64,000 bases of DNA from assembly GCA_963995525.1 (NCBI GenBank), contig OZ023207.1:31724866-31788865 (forward strand), given 5' to 3'. The number at the start of each line of letters is the position of its first letter. The first letter of the stretch is position 1. The notes beneath the pieces are model-generated. The model worked only from the letters and a program-made list of their open reading frames with translations, was not told the DNA's origin and searched no databases. This DNA is from Escarpia spicata. Taxonomy: Eukaryota; Annelida; Polychaeta; Sabellida; Siboglinidae. A program made the translations under genes and the position numbers. Positions 1-25,950 of the stretch are shown piece by piece.

Positions 1-1235
1 AACCGTGTCTTTATTTCCACTAAAATGACGTCCCCATGTCTTTACGTCCTATATGGTCGGGTCTGTTTATTGTTTGTCAACATCCGGGTACATAATATTC
101 TGTCACGTCTTTATGTCCAACATGCCACATTCATTGTCGGGTATTTTTACATTTACCTATGACATTCACTTTTACAAAACAAGACAAACCTGTAATATAC
201 GTCCTATTATCAGTTCTACTCAAAGATCTTCGAACCGTTTTTTTTATGTAAAGGTCCGATGATCTGGAATACAATTCCAACTGTTATACAAAATAAACCA
301 AGTTTAAATAGTTTTATATAATCATTAAAGGCAAATGTTGTAAGGGGGCATGGCGTTCTAGTTTAATCTCATTCCACCCCGAAACGTCTGACATATTTGT
401 TTGATATAATATTATTCTACTTAGGTATTATTCCATTGTTGAAGTTTGGCATAACCACATGTTTTTTGCATGACTACTTATTTGAACATTTATCATATAA
501 TATTACTGTTATTACATTCACATATATGTTTTATTAATCATAGCAACGTCACCAACACACTACATTTGAAATCATTGTTGAGAATAGTTATTTTGGGGAT
601 GACGGCGACTAGTTTATTTAATCATTATCATCTTACATTGGACTAATTAAAACAAACTGATTACATGCAGCCTTAATTGGCTACAATGTCAACCTGGAGT
701 TGTATATCATGTTATCGATTGTTTATATTTGTATGTATGATTTATACAATTCCAAATAAAGCCTCCCTTCCTACCTATCTCTTTACTTGCGATACGGTCG
801 CGTCCATGGGTAATTACTGTCGACAATTTATTGTTATGCCCATACACCTTGTCACCTTACTTCCTTTCACGTAACTTCCTTTCATCGTTTCCTACCTGTC
901 GTTATGCCACCCTACTGTAGCAACGGTATATTGTTCCCACTTAATGAACACTGAGACTTTTAAGAGCACTTTTAAACATTCTCTTTTAATAAATATTTTT
1001 ACTGCTACTATGACTTTTAGACTTGGCATTAAGCTTTTATCAATTACCTTTTGTTTATATGACACGATAATACTAATATTTAAATATATATATATATATA
1101 TACTTTTTTTTTAATTCTTTTTTTTTTACTTAATTAATTACTGTTTTTATTTATTACTATTTTACATGTAAAGAGCCTTGAATAGTTTCTAACTAGAGTT
1201 GGCGCTATATAAGTATATTTATTTATTTATTATTC
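1..1235 (+). mobile_element. 3' end of a decayed non-LTR retrotransposon (LINE)
   Basis: Conceptual translation around 200-325 gives a reverse-transcriptase C-terminal tail of the kind R-FFYVK..MIWNTIP..IQNKPSLNSF, split by a frameshift near 255 and followed by stops. This matches the R..FFY.GP.LWN.LP..I...SL..FK signature at the C-terminus of jockey-like LINE ORF2 proteins. The rest is AT-rich 3' UTR. It ends near 1170-1235 with a tail resembling the shared LINE/SINE 3' end (spaced GTAAAGAGCCTTGA and GGCGCTATATAAGT) followed by (TTTA)n. The 5' part lies outside the window or was lost. The assignment rests on this tail only, so the clade is open. Confidence 0.6.
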
Positions 1236-1389
1236 CCATATAATCTTTAATATTAAACATATTATTGAAATATTCTTGTAGAAGTACACTGAAAGCCCAC
1301 TACCAAAGTAGCAACGAATGGTCTCTGTGTCGACAGAGACAATTAATGACAACATAACATCATCAACACAAACTTCAGCTCAGGACTGC

Positions 1390-1545
1390 CTATGTCACAA
1401 CTTCTACCTACGCCGCCAATGTCACAACTTCCGCTCCTACCGATGTCACAGCTTCTACCGACGCGACCAATGTCACAACTTCTACCGATACGACCAATAT
1501 CACAATTTCTACCGACACCGCCAATGTCACAACTTCTAGCGACAT
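1390..1545 (+). repeat. 27-bp minisatellite, about 6 units
   Basis: Tandem units built on AATGTCACAACTTCTACCGA, mostly 27 bp with one 24-bp unit. Because the unit is a multiple of three, short open frames appear on both strands. These are a repeat artefact. Confidence 0.8.
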
Positions 1546-1654
1546 CTCCGATGCCACAATTTGAGTCTAGTCTATCGTGCACCCCCCGGAAATCAACTTC
1601 TAATCGGCATCTCTAGATCGGAAAAAATGCGTAAAAAACGATGAGCTATGTTCA

Positions 1655-1925
1655 AAAGTCGTCTGGATGTCCCACGTATCATTTTTATGCAAATCAGTGC
1701 CGCCATTACCGAAAAAAATCGAAAAATCTAGATTTCACTATATATCAGCCAATATTGCAGATAACTGAACAAATAAGGTGTCTAGACACATTTTTGAGGG
1801 TCAAAGATCATAATAAAACTATTCTTGTAGAGACCACACGTGTCCGTGGCATACTAGCATGCAAATTCGTGCCGCCATTACCGAAAAATCTATTTTTAAA
1901 ATATATATTGCAGATAAGTTGACAG
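1655..1925 (+). repeat. Imperfect direct duplication of about 190 bp
   Basis: Two copies share the core GCAAATCAGTGCCGCCATTA / GCAAATTCGTGCCGCCATTA, followed by CCGAAAAA and, further on, ATATTGCAGATAA. The copies start near 1690 and 1860. No coding capacity was recognised. Confidence 0.6.
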
Positions 1926-2127
1926 AGGGTTTTTGAGGGCAATAACAAAAACTTTATTATTTTTGCGATCACAGGTGAAGGTCACGTGCTAGGGGGTCAA
2001 TTCTAGGAGTTTTAAATACAGAAATTCCACTAAATTAATTTATTAACTCATTTATTGAAGAAGGTAATAACAGAACAGAAGTCGTCTTCCAACATTGCGA
2101 GGAAAGTGTTCTCCACTATCAGATCCA

Positions 2128-3325
2128 TCACTCATCATCGCTTTCAATGAAACCGTCAAAGTCAAACTCGTCTTCTTCTTCCTCCTCCTCCTTCTTTGAG
2201 GGTTTCGTCGAGGTGATCTCGATTGCAAGACTGGGTCATGTTGAGAAGCGCAGCGGGGTCTGCGATGGGGGTATTCTCCTCCTCGGCGAATCGCCCCATT
2301 AATAGCCTCTCCATTGGGTAGGGCTTTCAACCAGACTCACAGATCGAATGTATTCAGAAGCCACTTCTGACCCACCTCAGCCGTGGCTACTTCCGAGCGC
2401 TTCAGTAGCTCGAGAACAACTGTGTTGTTAGTGATCGGTTGATGGATGGGCGAGATGTAGTCCACTGTTGATTTTCTGGGCGGGGGAGTCCCGGGTGCAG
2501 TCCCGGGTGAAGACCTGAGTCCCGGCACGGGCTGCTTGCCGCTGCTTCCGATGTACCTGCTGAAGAGCCAGACATAGTACTCTTGCATCTTAGTAGCATA
2601 GACGGCGTCGTTCTCTGCAGGGGGTGTGAATGATGAACCATCGGGTAACTTTGGGCCAACGTGAGTGAAATGCAAGGGTGGGAGAATGTCTGGTTTGTTG
2701 ACTTTCAGGCTACGCTGTCGCAACTTGTCGATGATACGCTGCGTTCGGACCTTGGGGCTCTCAAACCCAGTCCTGACCTCCTGCACCATGATTCCCCCAG
2801 CACTGTTGACAATGTTGCTGCCGTGCATATTCGTAGTGGTTTTATTCAAATTGTCACACTCGCAGTGGAATACGACGTAGCCCAGTCCCATCACGATTTG
2901 GTGAAGCCTGTGCAATATCATGGTGAGCCTCTTGCTTCGGAACAAGTGTCTGACAGTCAAACAGAGAAGCACGTGTTTTGGTAAATTACATTTTCCCTCC
3001 GACACTGCACGGCACAGGTCTTGCCCGATGGAGAATACCAGACGCTTCATATTTCTCTCGTATCCATTCCGTTTCAGTTCGTCGATATAGAGCAAGCGCA
3101 AGGAAGATAGCCGTAGGACCTCATTCTGCTGGACGACATCAGTCCGAATGTGCTACAGTACCTAGACGAGCGCCTTCTCGTGGGCGGATGACATGCGAGC
3201 ATGCTCGGTATTCTTTGCTCCTTCGGATCTGCGAATCCCGCGTATATAGCAAACGCTGTGCGAAAAGATCTCAAGCATGATGGATGGTGTTTGGCCTCAC
3301 CAGGAAAGAGGTCTTTGTTTTTCAC
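2128..3325 (-). pseudogene. Broken intronless coding region, unrecognised family
   Basis: Three minus-strand segments in different frames read as parts of one protein. Segment 1 is 3325-3074 (83 residues; AKHHPSCLRSF, a His/Cys pair). Segment 2 is 3101-2337 (254 residues; CLTVRHLFRSKRL early, then a Pro-rich stretch and QKWLLNTFDL). Segment 3 is about 2330-2128, beginning MERLLMGRFAEEENTP and ending in a strongly acidic tail DEFDFDGFIESDDE before TGA. Frame changes occur near 3090, 2335 and in a GGA/GAA run near 2180. The pattern resembles large intronless proteins found in many copies in invertebrate genomes, possibly transposon-derived, but I cannot name the family. A short or internally deleted copy is likely, because the acidic tail follows too soon after the TFDL region. 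No TIRs or target-site duplications were found. Confidence 0.45.
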
Positions 3326-3373
3326 CTGTCGATGCAGTCGAACTATGTAGTGATATATGTTAATCAGCGCGTA

Positions 3374-3625
3374 CGCTGGCGCCCCTCAGAATATTCCCGT
3401 GTTAAAAGATAGGGAAACATTTTCATTTTCCTCCAGAAATTCCAAAATGGATTTCAAGAAAAAATCCCATGATAAAAGATAGGGATTTCCTTCGGGGCGC
3501 GCCCATGTTAATGTTCCCCATGTTAGAAGGAAATGTATCCATGTTAAACGTCAATTCAATTTATCGTACAGGTATACGACCAAATTAAAAAATGTCCCCA
3601 TGTTAATAGATAGGCTCGATTAAAA
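3374..3625 (+). repeat. Dispersed short motif repeat around CCCATGTTAA
   Basis: The phrase CC(C/A)(G/A)TGTTAAAAGATAGGGA and shortened forms of it (CCCATGTTAATG, CCATGTTAAACG, CCCCATGTTAATAGATAGG) recur about seven times in 250 bp with irregular spacing. No function was recognised. Confidence 0.5.
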
Positions 3626-3954
3626 TAAAATATACCGAACAGCATTTGAATATGTCACACACAAGATTAGTTGGCCCGTAGGCCGAGTCTCCGCCAACGG
3701 ATCGAGCCCTTATTTGATCGACGATGACGTGTCTAAAATGTGGTGTTATAATAAGGCGTAATTTATAATAAAAGGATTATACATTCAGCGGAGGTCTTTT
3801 TATTTGAAGTACTGTATATGAAATGTAGAATACCTATAGCACGATGTTATACCAGAACCTATAGCCTCGTTTTTTTCGAACAGAGCAACCATCTTGGAAT
3901 TAGACCTTTGGTATCATTTCCGTACGGGACTGCCTAAATTCGTCTCTTAGTTTT

Positions 3955-4335
3955 CACAAATAGCGCCACCTGTCGGATAGGTCGTGAACTACAAGTGCCA
4001 CCTGGCGGACAAGTGGTGTACTACATATAGAAATACTACCAAAATTCTTGTCTATTAGTTTTGACAAATAGTGCCACCTGTCGGAATTTTGAAGAACTAA
4101 ATATATATATAAACCAAAGTTCAGTGCTGCCTCAATTCGTGCCTCTTATTTTTGTGGAATGGCGCCCCCTGATGGCTAGATCATCAACTACAACTACCAC
4201 CCTGGCGGACAAGTGGTGAACTACATATAGGTCCTGCCTAAATTGGTGCGTCTTATTTATGAAAATTGGCGCCCTTTAGTGGAAAGGTTACGAACTGAAA
4301 GAGAATAACTCCCCCTGACGGATGTCAGTGAACCA
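3955..4335 (+). repeat. Degenerate tandem repeat of about 65-80 bp
   Basis: Recurring phrases are GCGCCACCTGTCGGATAGGT, then GTGCCACCTGGCGGACAAGT, then GGTG(T/A)ACTACATATAG, and GGCGCCCCCTGATGG. At least four degenerate units are present. One unit includes a CTCF-like word, listed separately. Confidence 0.55.
4161..4175 (-). promoter_or_regulatory. CTCF-like motif (candidate)
   Basis: The minus strand reads CCATCAGGGGGCGCC, close to the bilaterian CTCF core CCASYAGRKGGCRS. It lies inside a degenerate repeat, so chance is a real possibility. Confidence 0.25.
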
Positions 4336-4799
4336 AATATCGATACTGTTTAAATTCGTGCGACTTGTTTCTATTTTTACTCTTTATACTATAAAAATAG
4401 GTCAAAGACGTCTTTAAATAGGTCAGTGACGTCGTTAAATATGTCAATGCGCATGCGCAATGGTGTCTTTTCTTATATGTCATAGGTTGTGGATCATTTC
4501 TCCAGGTATAACGCCCCCCTAGCCTATACATTTACAACTATAAAATACGTCAAATCCTGACGAATCGGTGGAGAACTAGAAAAGTAAGTCAAATTATGTC
4601 ATTTCTGGTTACCATACAGATCTACGACCTTCCCATCACCCTGTTTGTAAATTTATGCCTATCAATGTCTCTTATTACTAGCATACGTCGACTGCTTCCT
4701 GTATTAACAAATAGGTGTTTGTATATATGAAAAAATTAAATATGAAAATGTTACCAGGGTAACATGTTGAAAAATTACAATTTTAGAAAAGACACGAAT

Positions 4800-7595
<2,796 letters not shown>

Positions 7596-7740
7596 TAATA
7601 ATGTGTTAACAGTACCTGAGCTTCAGCCCCACTTCACTCTCGGACCTCCACATCGCAAGGAGGGGGGAGCGGTGATGATGATTTTTTTCAATTGTTGATG
7701 ATCACTAAAGACGTCGCAATATCCATTCCTCAGGACTTCT

Positions 7741-8443
7741 CAAAACACTCACTCACTCACTCACTCACTCACCCGCCCACCGACACATTCACCTACTAAA
7801 CCACTCACCCACCAACAAACAAACCCACTAACCCACACACTCAACCACCCACTCACCCACTCACTAACCCACACACTCAACCATCCACCCACTCACCCAC
7901 TCACCCACTCACCCACTCACCCACTCACCCACTCACCCACTCACCCACTCACCCACTCACCCACTCACCCACTCACCCACTCACCCACTCACCCACTCAC
8001 CCTCTCACCCACTCACCAACCCACCCACTCACCAAAACACCCACTCACCAACCTAACCACTCACCAACCCACCCACCCACTCACCAACCCACCCACCCAC
8101 CACCCCACCCACTCACCAACGCACCGACTCACCAACCCACCGACTCCCCCAACCCACCCGCTCACCAACCTACCCACTCACCAATCTACACACTCACCAA
8201 CCTAACCACTAACCAACCTACACACTTACCAACCTATCCACTCCCAACCCACCCACTCACCAACCTACCCACTCATCGTCCTACCCTCTCACCAACCCAT
8301 CCACTCCACAACCCTCCCACTCACCAACCTACTCACTCCCCTACCCACCCACTTACCGATTGACCCCCCTCAACACACACACACCCACACACCCACCCAC
8401 CCACCCACCCACCCACCCACTCACTCACTCACTCACTCACTCA
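7741..8443 (+). repeat. Degenerate (ACTC/ACCC)n tract, opposite in strand to the GAGT tract
   Basis: Begins with (ACTC)n, passes through (CCACTCAC)n and diverged CCAACCTA/CCCA variants, and ends with (CCCA)n then (CTCA)n at 8395-8443. It is the reverse-complement class of the 4.8-7.4 kb tract and lies about 150 bp from the (GT)n end. Confidence 0.9.
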
Positions 8444-9280
8444 TATTTAATTATACCTAAGTATACATGTGTACATTTCTGAATGTCTGTATGGGCATAC
8501 GGATGTAAGCAAAAGCCCAGTGGAGTCGAGCTCAGCAGTAAACAAGCCAAATGGGTACGTGGGTGAACGAATATGTCATAATTCTTGTAGGACTATATTC
8601 AGTATACATTATTTTATATATCTACAAGAACACATTTATTATTTTTACTAAAATATTTTTAAAAGAACATTAAATAAATCTCAATTGTTTTTGCACCAAA
8701 TATGTGTTTTGGCAGTTTGTAGATTATTTGTGCTGAATACAACTTACAACACATTAGTTGACTAGCATTTATAAATATTTCCTCATATATCCTTCTTCCA
8801 AGTGAACTGCAATCTTATAATTTTCCATCCATCCCATCGCAAAAATTCATAATAAAGTTTGAACACCGCGATTACATTACTGTATTGAGAATAGTCTTTC
8901 CTAGTATGCTAGCTCGATTAAAATCATATTAATTAGTTATTAATTTTGTGCATGTTCTAGAATATTTTTTATTATATAAATACAAAAGTAATTGCTGTTC
9001 CAGATTGCACCTATTTGCTTCGTGTTTACAATGTGTTTAGATAACAGCATGACAACATTTACAATGAATTTATTTCGCGACTGTCCTAATCAGTATCAGT
9101 CTAAATGTAACGCTAAATAATATAATCTGAATAAAGTTACGTATACGTAGGGCCCCGCCTACGTGTTCATAAAATTAGTATGTGTACGTATAGCCCCTTG
9201 CTAACTTATAACAAGCCCTGACATCTCCCCGCGAAAAACAAAATGAAACACGTGTGACACATGTGTCAAACGCTCCTTGC
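8444..9280. other. AT-rich intergenic stretch, nothing recognised
   Basis: No convincing coding segment, RNA gene or repeat family was seen here. It lies upstream of the sulfotransferase promoter candidate. Confidence 0.6.
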
Positions 9281-9285
9281 CCTAG

Positions 9286-9325
9286 CGACCAATCACGAGC
9301 GCGCTGGGCGTGGCTTAAAAGCGCC
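9286..9325 (+). promoter_or_regulatory. Candidate core promoter of the sulfotransferase gene
   Basis: A CCAAT box (GACCAATCACGAGCGC) is followed by GGGCGTGGC, a KLF/Sp-type box, and TTAAAAGC as a weak TATA-like element. They sit roughly 430-460 bp upstream of the ATG at 9752. The spacing is plausible for a 5' UTR of about 400 bp or for an unseen 5' non-coding exon. Inference from motifs only. Confidence 0.35.
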
Positions 9326-9367
9326 TGTTTGCTTTTCATAAGTGAATCGCAAAGACGCGTGCGGGGT

Positions 9368-9405
9368 TGTGCGTGCGTGCGTGCGTGCGTGCGTGCGTAT
9401 GCAAG
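9368..9405 (+). repeat. (GCGT)n in the probable 5' UTR
   Basis: About eight GCGT units precede a GTGC/GTAT run, between the promoter candidate and the ATG of the sulfotransferase. Confidence 0.8.
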
Positions 9406-9751
9406 TGCGTATGTGCATGTGCGTGGTTAACACTGGGCTATTTGCAGTACATTGACATCGTACATATAAGGGCAGCGTTGATTTTGTGGTCGTAATGTGC
9501 GTGTACGCTGAACGTAATATCCGGCTGCGTATTGGCAACTCCTACGTCACTGGTGAAAGTCAAACACAGAAGTACAGTGAAGAGTACGTTGATCGCTCGG
9601 TAAATAATGAAAGCACGTGAAGTTTTTGTAGTGAACCTGCATTCTGGGCGGCGAACGACGGAATAGGCCAGCCTACATACGTGCATTACAATTGGAGTTC
9701 ACACTCAGTTATTTCCAAGTATTTCTCTCTTGCTATTCGAAAAGAAGTTGG

Positions 9752-21966
<12,215 letters not shown>

Positions 21967-22004
21967 ACATTAAAAAGTCATCACACCCTCTAGAAATGTT
22001 CATG

Positions 22005-22012
22005 TATTAAAA
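22005..22012 (+). terminator. Possible poly(A) signal ATTAAA
   Basis: GTATTAAAAATA lies about 40 bp after the sulfotransferase stop. ATTAAA is the commonest variant of the AATAAA signal. No downstream GU-rich element was verified. Confidence 0.3.
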
Positions 22013-22407
22013 ATATACCTATAAAATTGTGCTAAGGAAATGTCTAAAAAAATCATAGGTCAGCGTACTAAATTTTGTTCCTTCGGGCATAAAGTGAATT
22101 GGAGAATGAATGACTATAAAAAACAGTTTTCCTTGTCTGTGCCTGGCGTATTACGTCATGGCTTCCTTTTGAAATGAAAGTTGAATCGCCTGCTGCTCGA
22201 CTTGGTTGGAAGATCGAACAATTCGAGGTTTTCAAACTAACTGTATCTGTCATTGCGGGAATACAATTCATTGGTGTGCAAGCTACGTTCTGGTATTTGC
22301 CATACATAATAAATATACTCTGTGACGACATCGTATTGCGAAAGAGATCAGTGTTCACATCATCTTGCTGAAGTTCAGAAGTTTCGGCAATTGCGTAAGC
22401 ACCATGC

Positions 22408-22532
22408 ACAATCAGTTGCATAAATGAGTACCTGGCTATATATATTGGTGGATCACTGGATGTGTGATCATGAATATTAATGCAGTAATTGCATATTGGT
22501 TGAAGCTTCCCAGAGACGTTGAACAGATTTAC
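22408..22532 (+). repeat. SINE fragment (same family as 24714-25018)
   Basis: Contains ATGAGTACCTGGCTATA, TGGTGGAT, GCAGTAATTGCAT and GCTTCCCAGAGACGTTGAAC, words of the middle part of the SINE family. Head and tail are missing. Confidence 0.65.
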
Positions 22533-22639
22533 GTTCTAATCCAAATCCTTCTTCACTGATCCGTGTACCTTCATGTTTGCTTTTTTGTGGTCGGCTCCTC
22601 ACTCCAGTGGTCTTTTTGTATCTTACTAATACTCTGTCA

Positions 22640-23995
22640 ACACACGCACACGCACATGCGCACATACACACGCGCACACGCACGCAAATACACACACATC
22701 TCTACGGCTTTACCACCTGAGTGAACACTCCTAACTTCTACATTTCCTAAGTACCAGTTAGAACCATTCTATCTCTCTGAACGTATAACCAGGATATCAT
22801 AATTATTTGGTCGGTTGTACAAACGTTTGTGGAGTAATTTTAATCATCGTGTCAAAATCATAGTGAATTATCAGGTGTACCTAGAAATTGTAGTCACCCA
22901 GTTGCTTTATGAATCGTAGGCTTTAACACAATTACGAGACATGATAATACCGAAAAGGAGAGACACAGACGAACAAAGATAATTAAAAGAAAAAATCATC
23001 ACGTTCTTGGAAAGGGGAGAACCGCTGAAGGCCAAGATGTCAGGTGACTATGCCAGACAAAGAGGCCTTGCATTTATCTGGGCAATATTGTACATGTTTT
23101 GGCGAGATCAATCAGCTGAACCTCTCACAAGAAAGGTATATGGTCACTATTATTACATCTTAAGGTATCGTTGCCAGCTATCTTCGCAAATCCAGGTTTA
23201 CCAACATGAAGGTCAGGCTAATGAGGTAGCCAGTGTTTTCCAAATTGTCAACGCCACTTGGAGAGAATAAAGAGTAGTGTCCGTTTGCTGTTGACATCAT
23301 GCCGCACAGTATTTCCATGGAAGAGGTCTTCCTTGGATAATTCCCAGATCTGGTGAAGAATGCAACGACAAATTGGGCAGTGATACTTTTTTCAGTGGAC
23401 GAAGGAGTCATCAAAGATGAAAGACGAGTTCCTTGGCCTGCGAGAAGATAGCACGCTGAAAGAAGACTTTCATGATTCTGACGTAGTAACGTACGTATGG
23501 TGAACACCCGATTCGTTCTGAAATAGCTATGGCAGTCTTGGATCTTGCTGATGACCTGCGATGCGCTGTCACTGTAACAAAGCCTCGCATCGCAACGCTT
23601 ATCAGGTATGCAACTTCAACCGCACTCAGATAGTTTTAACAAGAACTTTTTATCGATTGAGACGATCAGCTTGTTCTTTTATTGAACATTTACATTTTTG
23701 AATGACCTTTTTGGGGAGAAACCCCTTTACTGAGAGATGACACTTATTGTTTTTTAGATGTTTCTTTATTGTGTTGAGATGATCAGCCAATTATTTCAAT
23801 CAACTCGTATATCTTTAGATTATATTTTCATTGAAGACCCCTTGTACATTTTACGAACGAATTCACCCGAACAATGCTCCAAAAGACAGGTAGAATGGTT
23901 CTAACTGGTACTCAGAAAATGTGCAAGTTAGGAGTGTTCATTTAGGTGGTAAAGCGGTAGAAATGTGTGTGTATGTGAATGCGTGCGTGAAATAT
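22640..23995 (+). mobile_element. Element bounded by about 105-bp inverted repeats
   Basis: The left arm, about 22678-22780, reads ACGCAAATACACACACATCT then CTTTACCACCTGAGTGAACA and CCAGTTAGAACCATTCTA. The right arm, about 23885-23990, is its reverse complement with scattered mismatches. Between them lies copy B of the dispersed repeat. This is the organisation of a foldback or TIR DNA transposon, with a CA-rich microsatellite at the outer left edge. No target-site duplication could be assigned. Confidence 0.5.
22995..23625 (+). repeat. Dispersed repeat, copy B
   Basis: Homologous to 19625-20045, with about 300 extra bases in the middle (roughly 23145-23440). An open stretch 23007-23270 includes ERGEPLKAKMSG and FWRDQSAEPLTRK. 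It lies inside the inverted-repeat element. Confidence 0.5.
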
Positions 23996-24713
23996 GTATA
24001 ACATTTTATATATGTATTTATATAATATCATATATACATAATATTATAAAGACATATTAAGAATAAGTCCCGTCAGTCGCTAGCCTCTCCTACTGAATAG
24101 CACTGTCCCACTGCTGAGCAGTGGCGCCCCTAGTAGCTGGATTGCAAGTCCGTCTAACGTTGTATGGACGTTGTGTTAATTGATGATAAACACATCATAG
24201 TTACAGCTTTGATACTAACTATTTTGGGCCAGGATGCAGACTAAAATGAAAATGTTCAATAACACGCAAATACGCATCATTGAAATTAATAATTATATTA
24301 TGGGTAAATAATAAATTAGGCATATTAATAATCCATTAAATTGATCTTTTCAACTGGATTAAACCAGCGCAATAAGTAGTATATATATAATAAAGAGCTA
24401 GCATGTAAGGAGTTCAGCAAACAAATGTTCCTATCATTGTCATAAATCGAAAATACATCAGTTAATTAATTATGACACTTGATCATAATGTGTAATATAT
24501 TAAACAAAATCTGAACACCTCTGCAAACGGTGTGTGTATGTGTGTGTCTGTCTGTCTGTGTGTGTGCATGTGTCTGTCTGTGTGTGTGCATGCGTGCTGC
24601 GTGTGTGCAAAATTATATTCCTAAGTCAAAGTTATGTCTACCACATAAACTATGATTATTTCTAGTCTTTTGTGGCAAATACAATGTGTGTAGATAACTA
24701 GATACTTGTAAAA

Positions 24714-25018
24714 TGCAGTGGCGCAATGACTAGAGCATCGGACTCTCAATTGAGAGAACCTGGAGTTCGAATACTCTGCTGTCATGTCGACCTTTAGGCA
24801 AGTTCGTTCACTCTACGTTGCTCTAGTTCACTCAGCTCTATGAATGAGTACCTGGCTATAGACAGTGGTGGATATTTGTGAACGAATATCTTCACGTTTC
24901 CTAAACTAGTCAATGGTGTTCACCTAAACAGGTCTGCCGGGCAGCAAAGAGTAAAGCGCCTTGAGCAGTCATAAGGCCTGGATACTGCACTATACTGTAT
25001 AAGAACTTACTTTTACCT
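24714..25018 (+). mobile_element. tRNA-derived SINE
   Basis: The head has tRNA-like promoter boxes: A box GCGCAATGACTAGAGCATC and B box GGAGTTCGAATACTC. The body carries the family words TTCACTCAGCTCTATGAATG and AGTACCTGGCTATAGACAGT. The 3' end (GTAAAGCGCCTTGAGCAG, then ACTGTATAAGAACTTA) resembles the LINE-type tails used for retrotransposition. Not a functional tRNA gene, as no cloverleaf 3' half is intact. Confidence 0.8.
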
Positions 25019-25256
25019 TTTTTAGAACTTACCTTTTAGATACAGCTAACTCAGTGACAGCTGCTCAAGTGGATCAACTCGTGTCGGATAAGTTGCGCCA
25101 CAGTGCGGGGTAAAGTTAGTTTCCTTAAACATCAAAAACCATACTTTTAGCTCTTATTTTCAGACTATTGTGTCAATTTGCTTACTAACAAGTTCTATCA
25201 CTACCTGGTAGTTGGAACCAAATAACTGCTGCTGCTGTAGTTTTCTGGGGAACCTT

Positions 25257-25322
25257 GGTGGCTCAACTAACCCAGTGGCTCAACTAACATTGCCTTCCCC
25301 TACTGTAATATCAACTAACTCG
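25257..25322 (+). repeat. Left-hand relic of the 51-bp satellite
   Basis: About 1.3 units (GGCTCAACTAACCCAGTGG, then CTCAACTAACATTGCCTTCC) directly precede the LINE. They match the large array beginning at 30332, which implies the LINE lies within or at the edge of the satellite. Confidence 0.85.
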
Positions 25323-25950
25323 AAGTTTCGAGGCTATATTTGGCGGAGATAGATCGTAGAAATTGGTGGTGTAAAAAAGTGGATAAACAAGTGGAATTAC
25401 TGATTGATAAGTATTATTTTTGCCTTAATATCATTCATAAAGTTGCAATAAACATATATTGAGTAGCAGTTGTGCTTAAAGTTAGTTAGTTAAAGTATTT
25501 TAGAACACCTTAGTATAGTGAGTGATAATAGGGTAACTCAGTTAGGCGGCTTAGCCTTCGATAAGACTCATAAGTTGTAAACAAGATTTAACAAACCTGA
25601 TTATGTGGTAGAATATATAGGAGATAAAGTAACAACCATCAAACTACTTACATAAGATAATATCTGTGTAAGCCAGTACTTGCTATATATTTTGGTTAGG
25701 TAGCATTGTTGTTAAAATTAAGCAAGGGCGCCGATAGTCGGGCGGCGTAACCTACATAAATAAAGCAGCCTAACATAACGTAATTGATTGTATTTAAATT
25801 AGGTCACTACCGGTGATGTTAGCGTTCGTGTTAGGATAAATAGTCGGCTGTGTAATTGAAATTTGTAACCTAAAGTGTGCTGTAGTACACAGGAAACAGT
25901 CTTTATAAAGACTAAGTTAGTTAAGTTTTTAAATAAATTCTGATCGGGAT

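Noticed and set aside
9692..9751. Sulfotransferase start at TTG 9692
   Set aside because: No ATG in this part of the frame. ATG 9752 directly precedes the basic tail and signal anchor.
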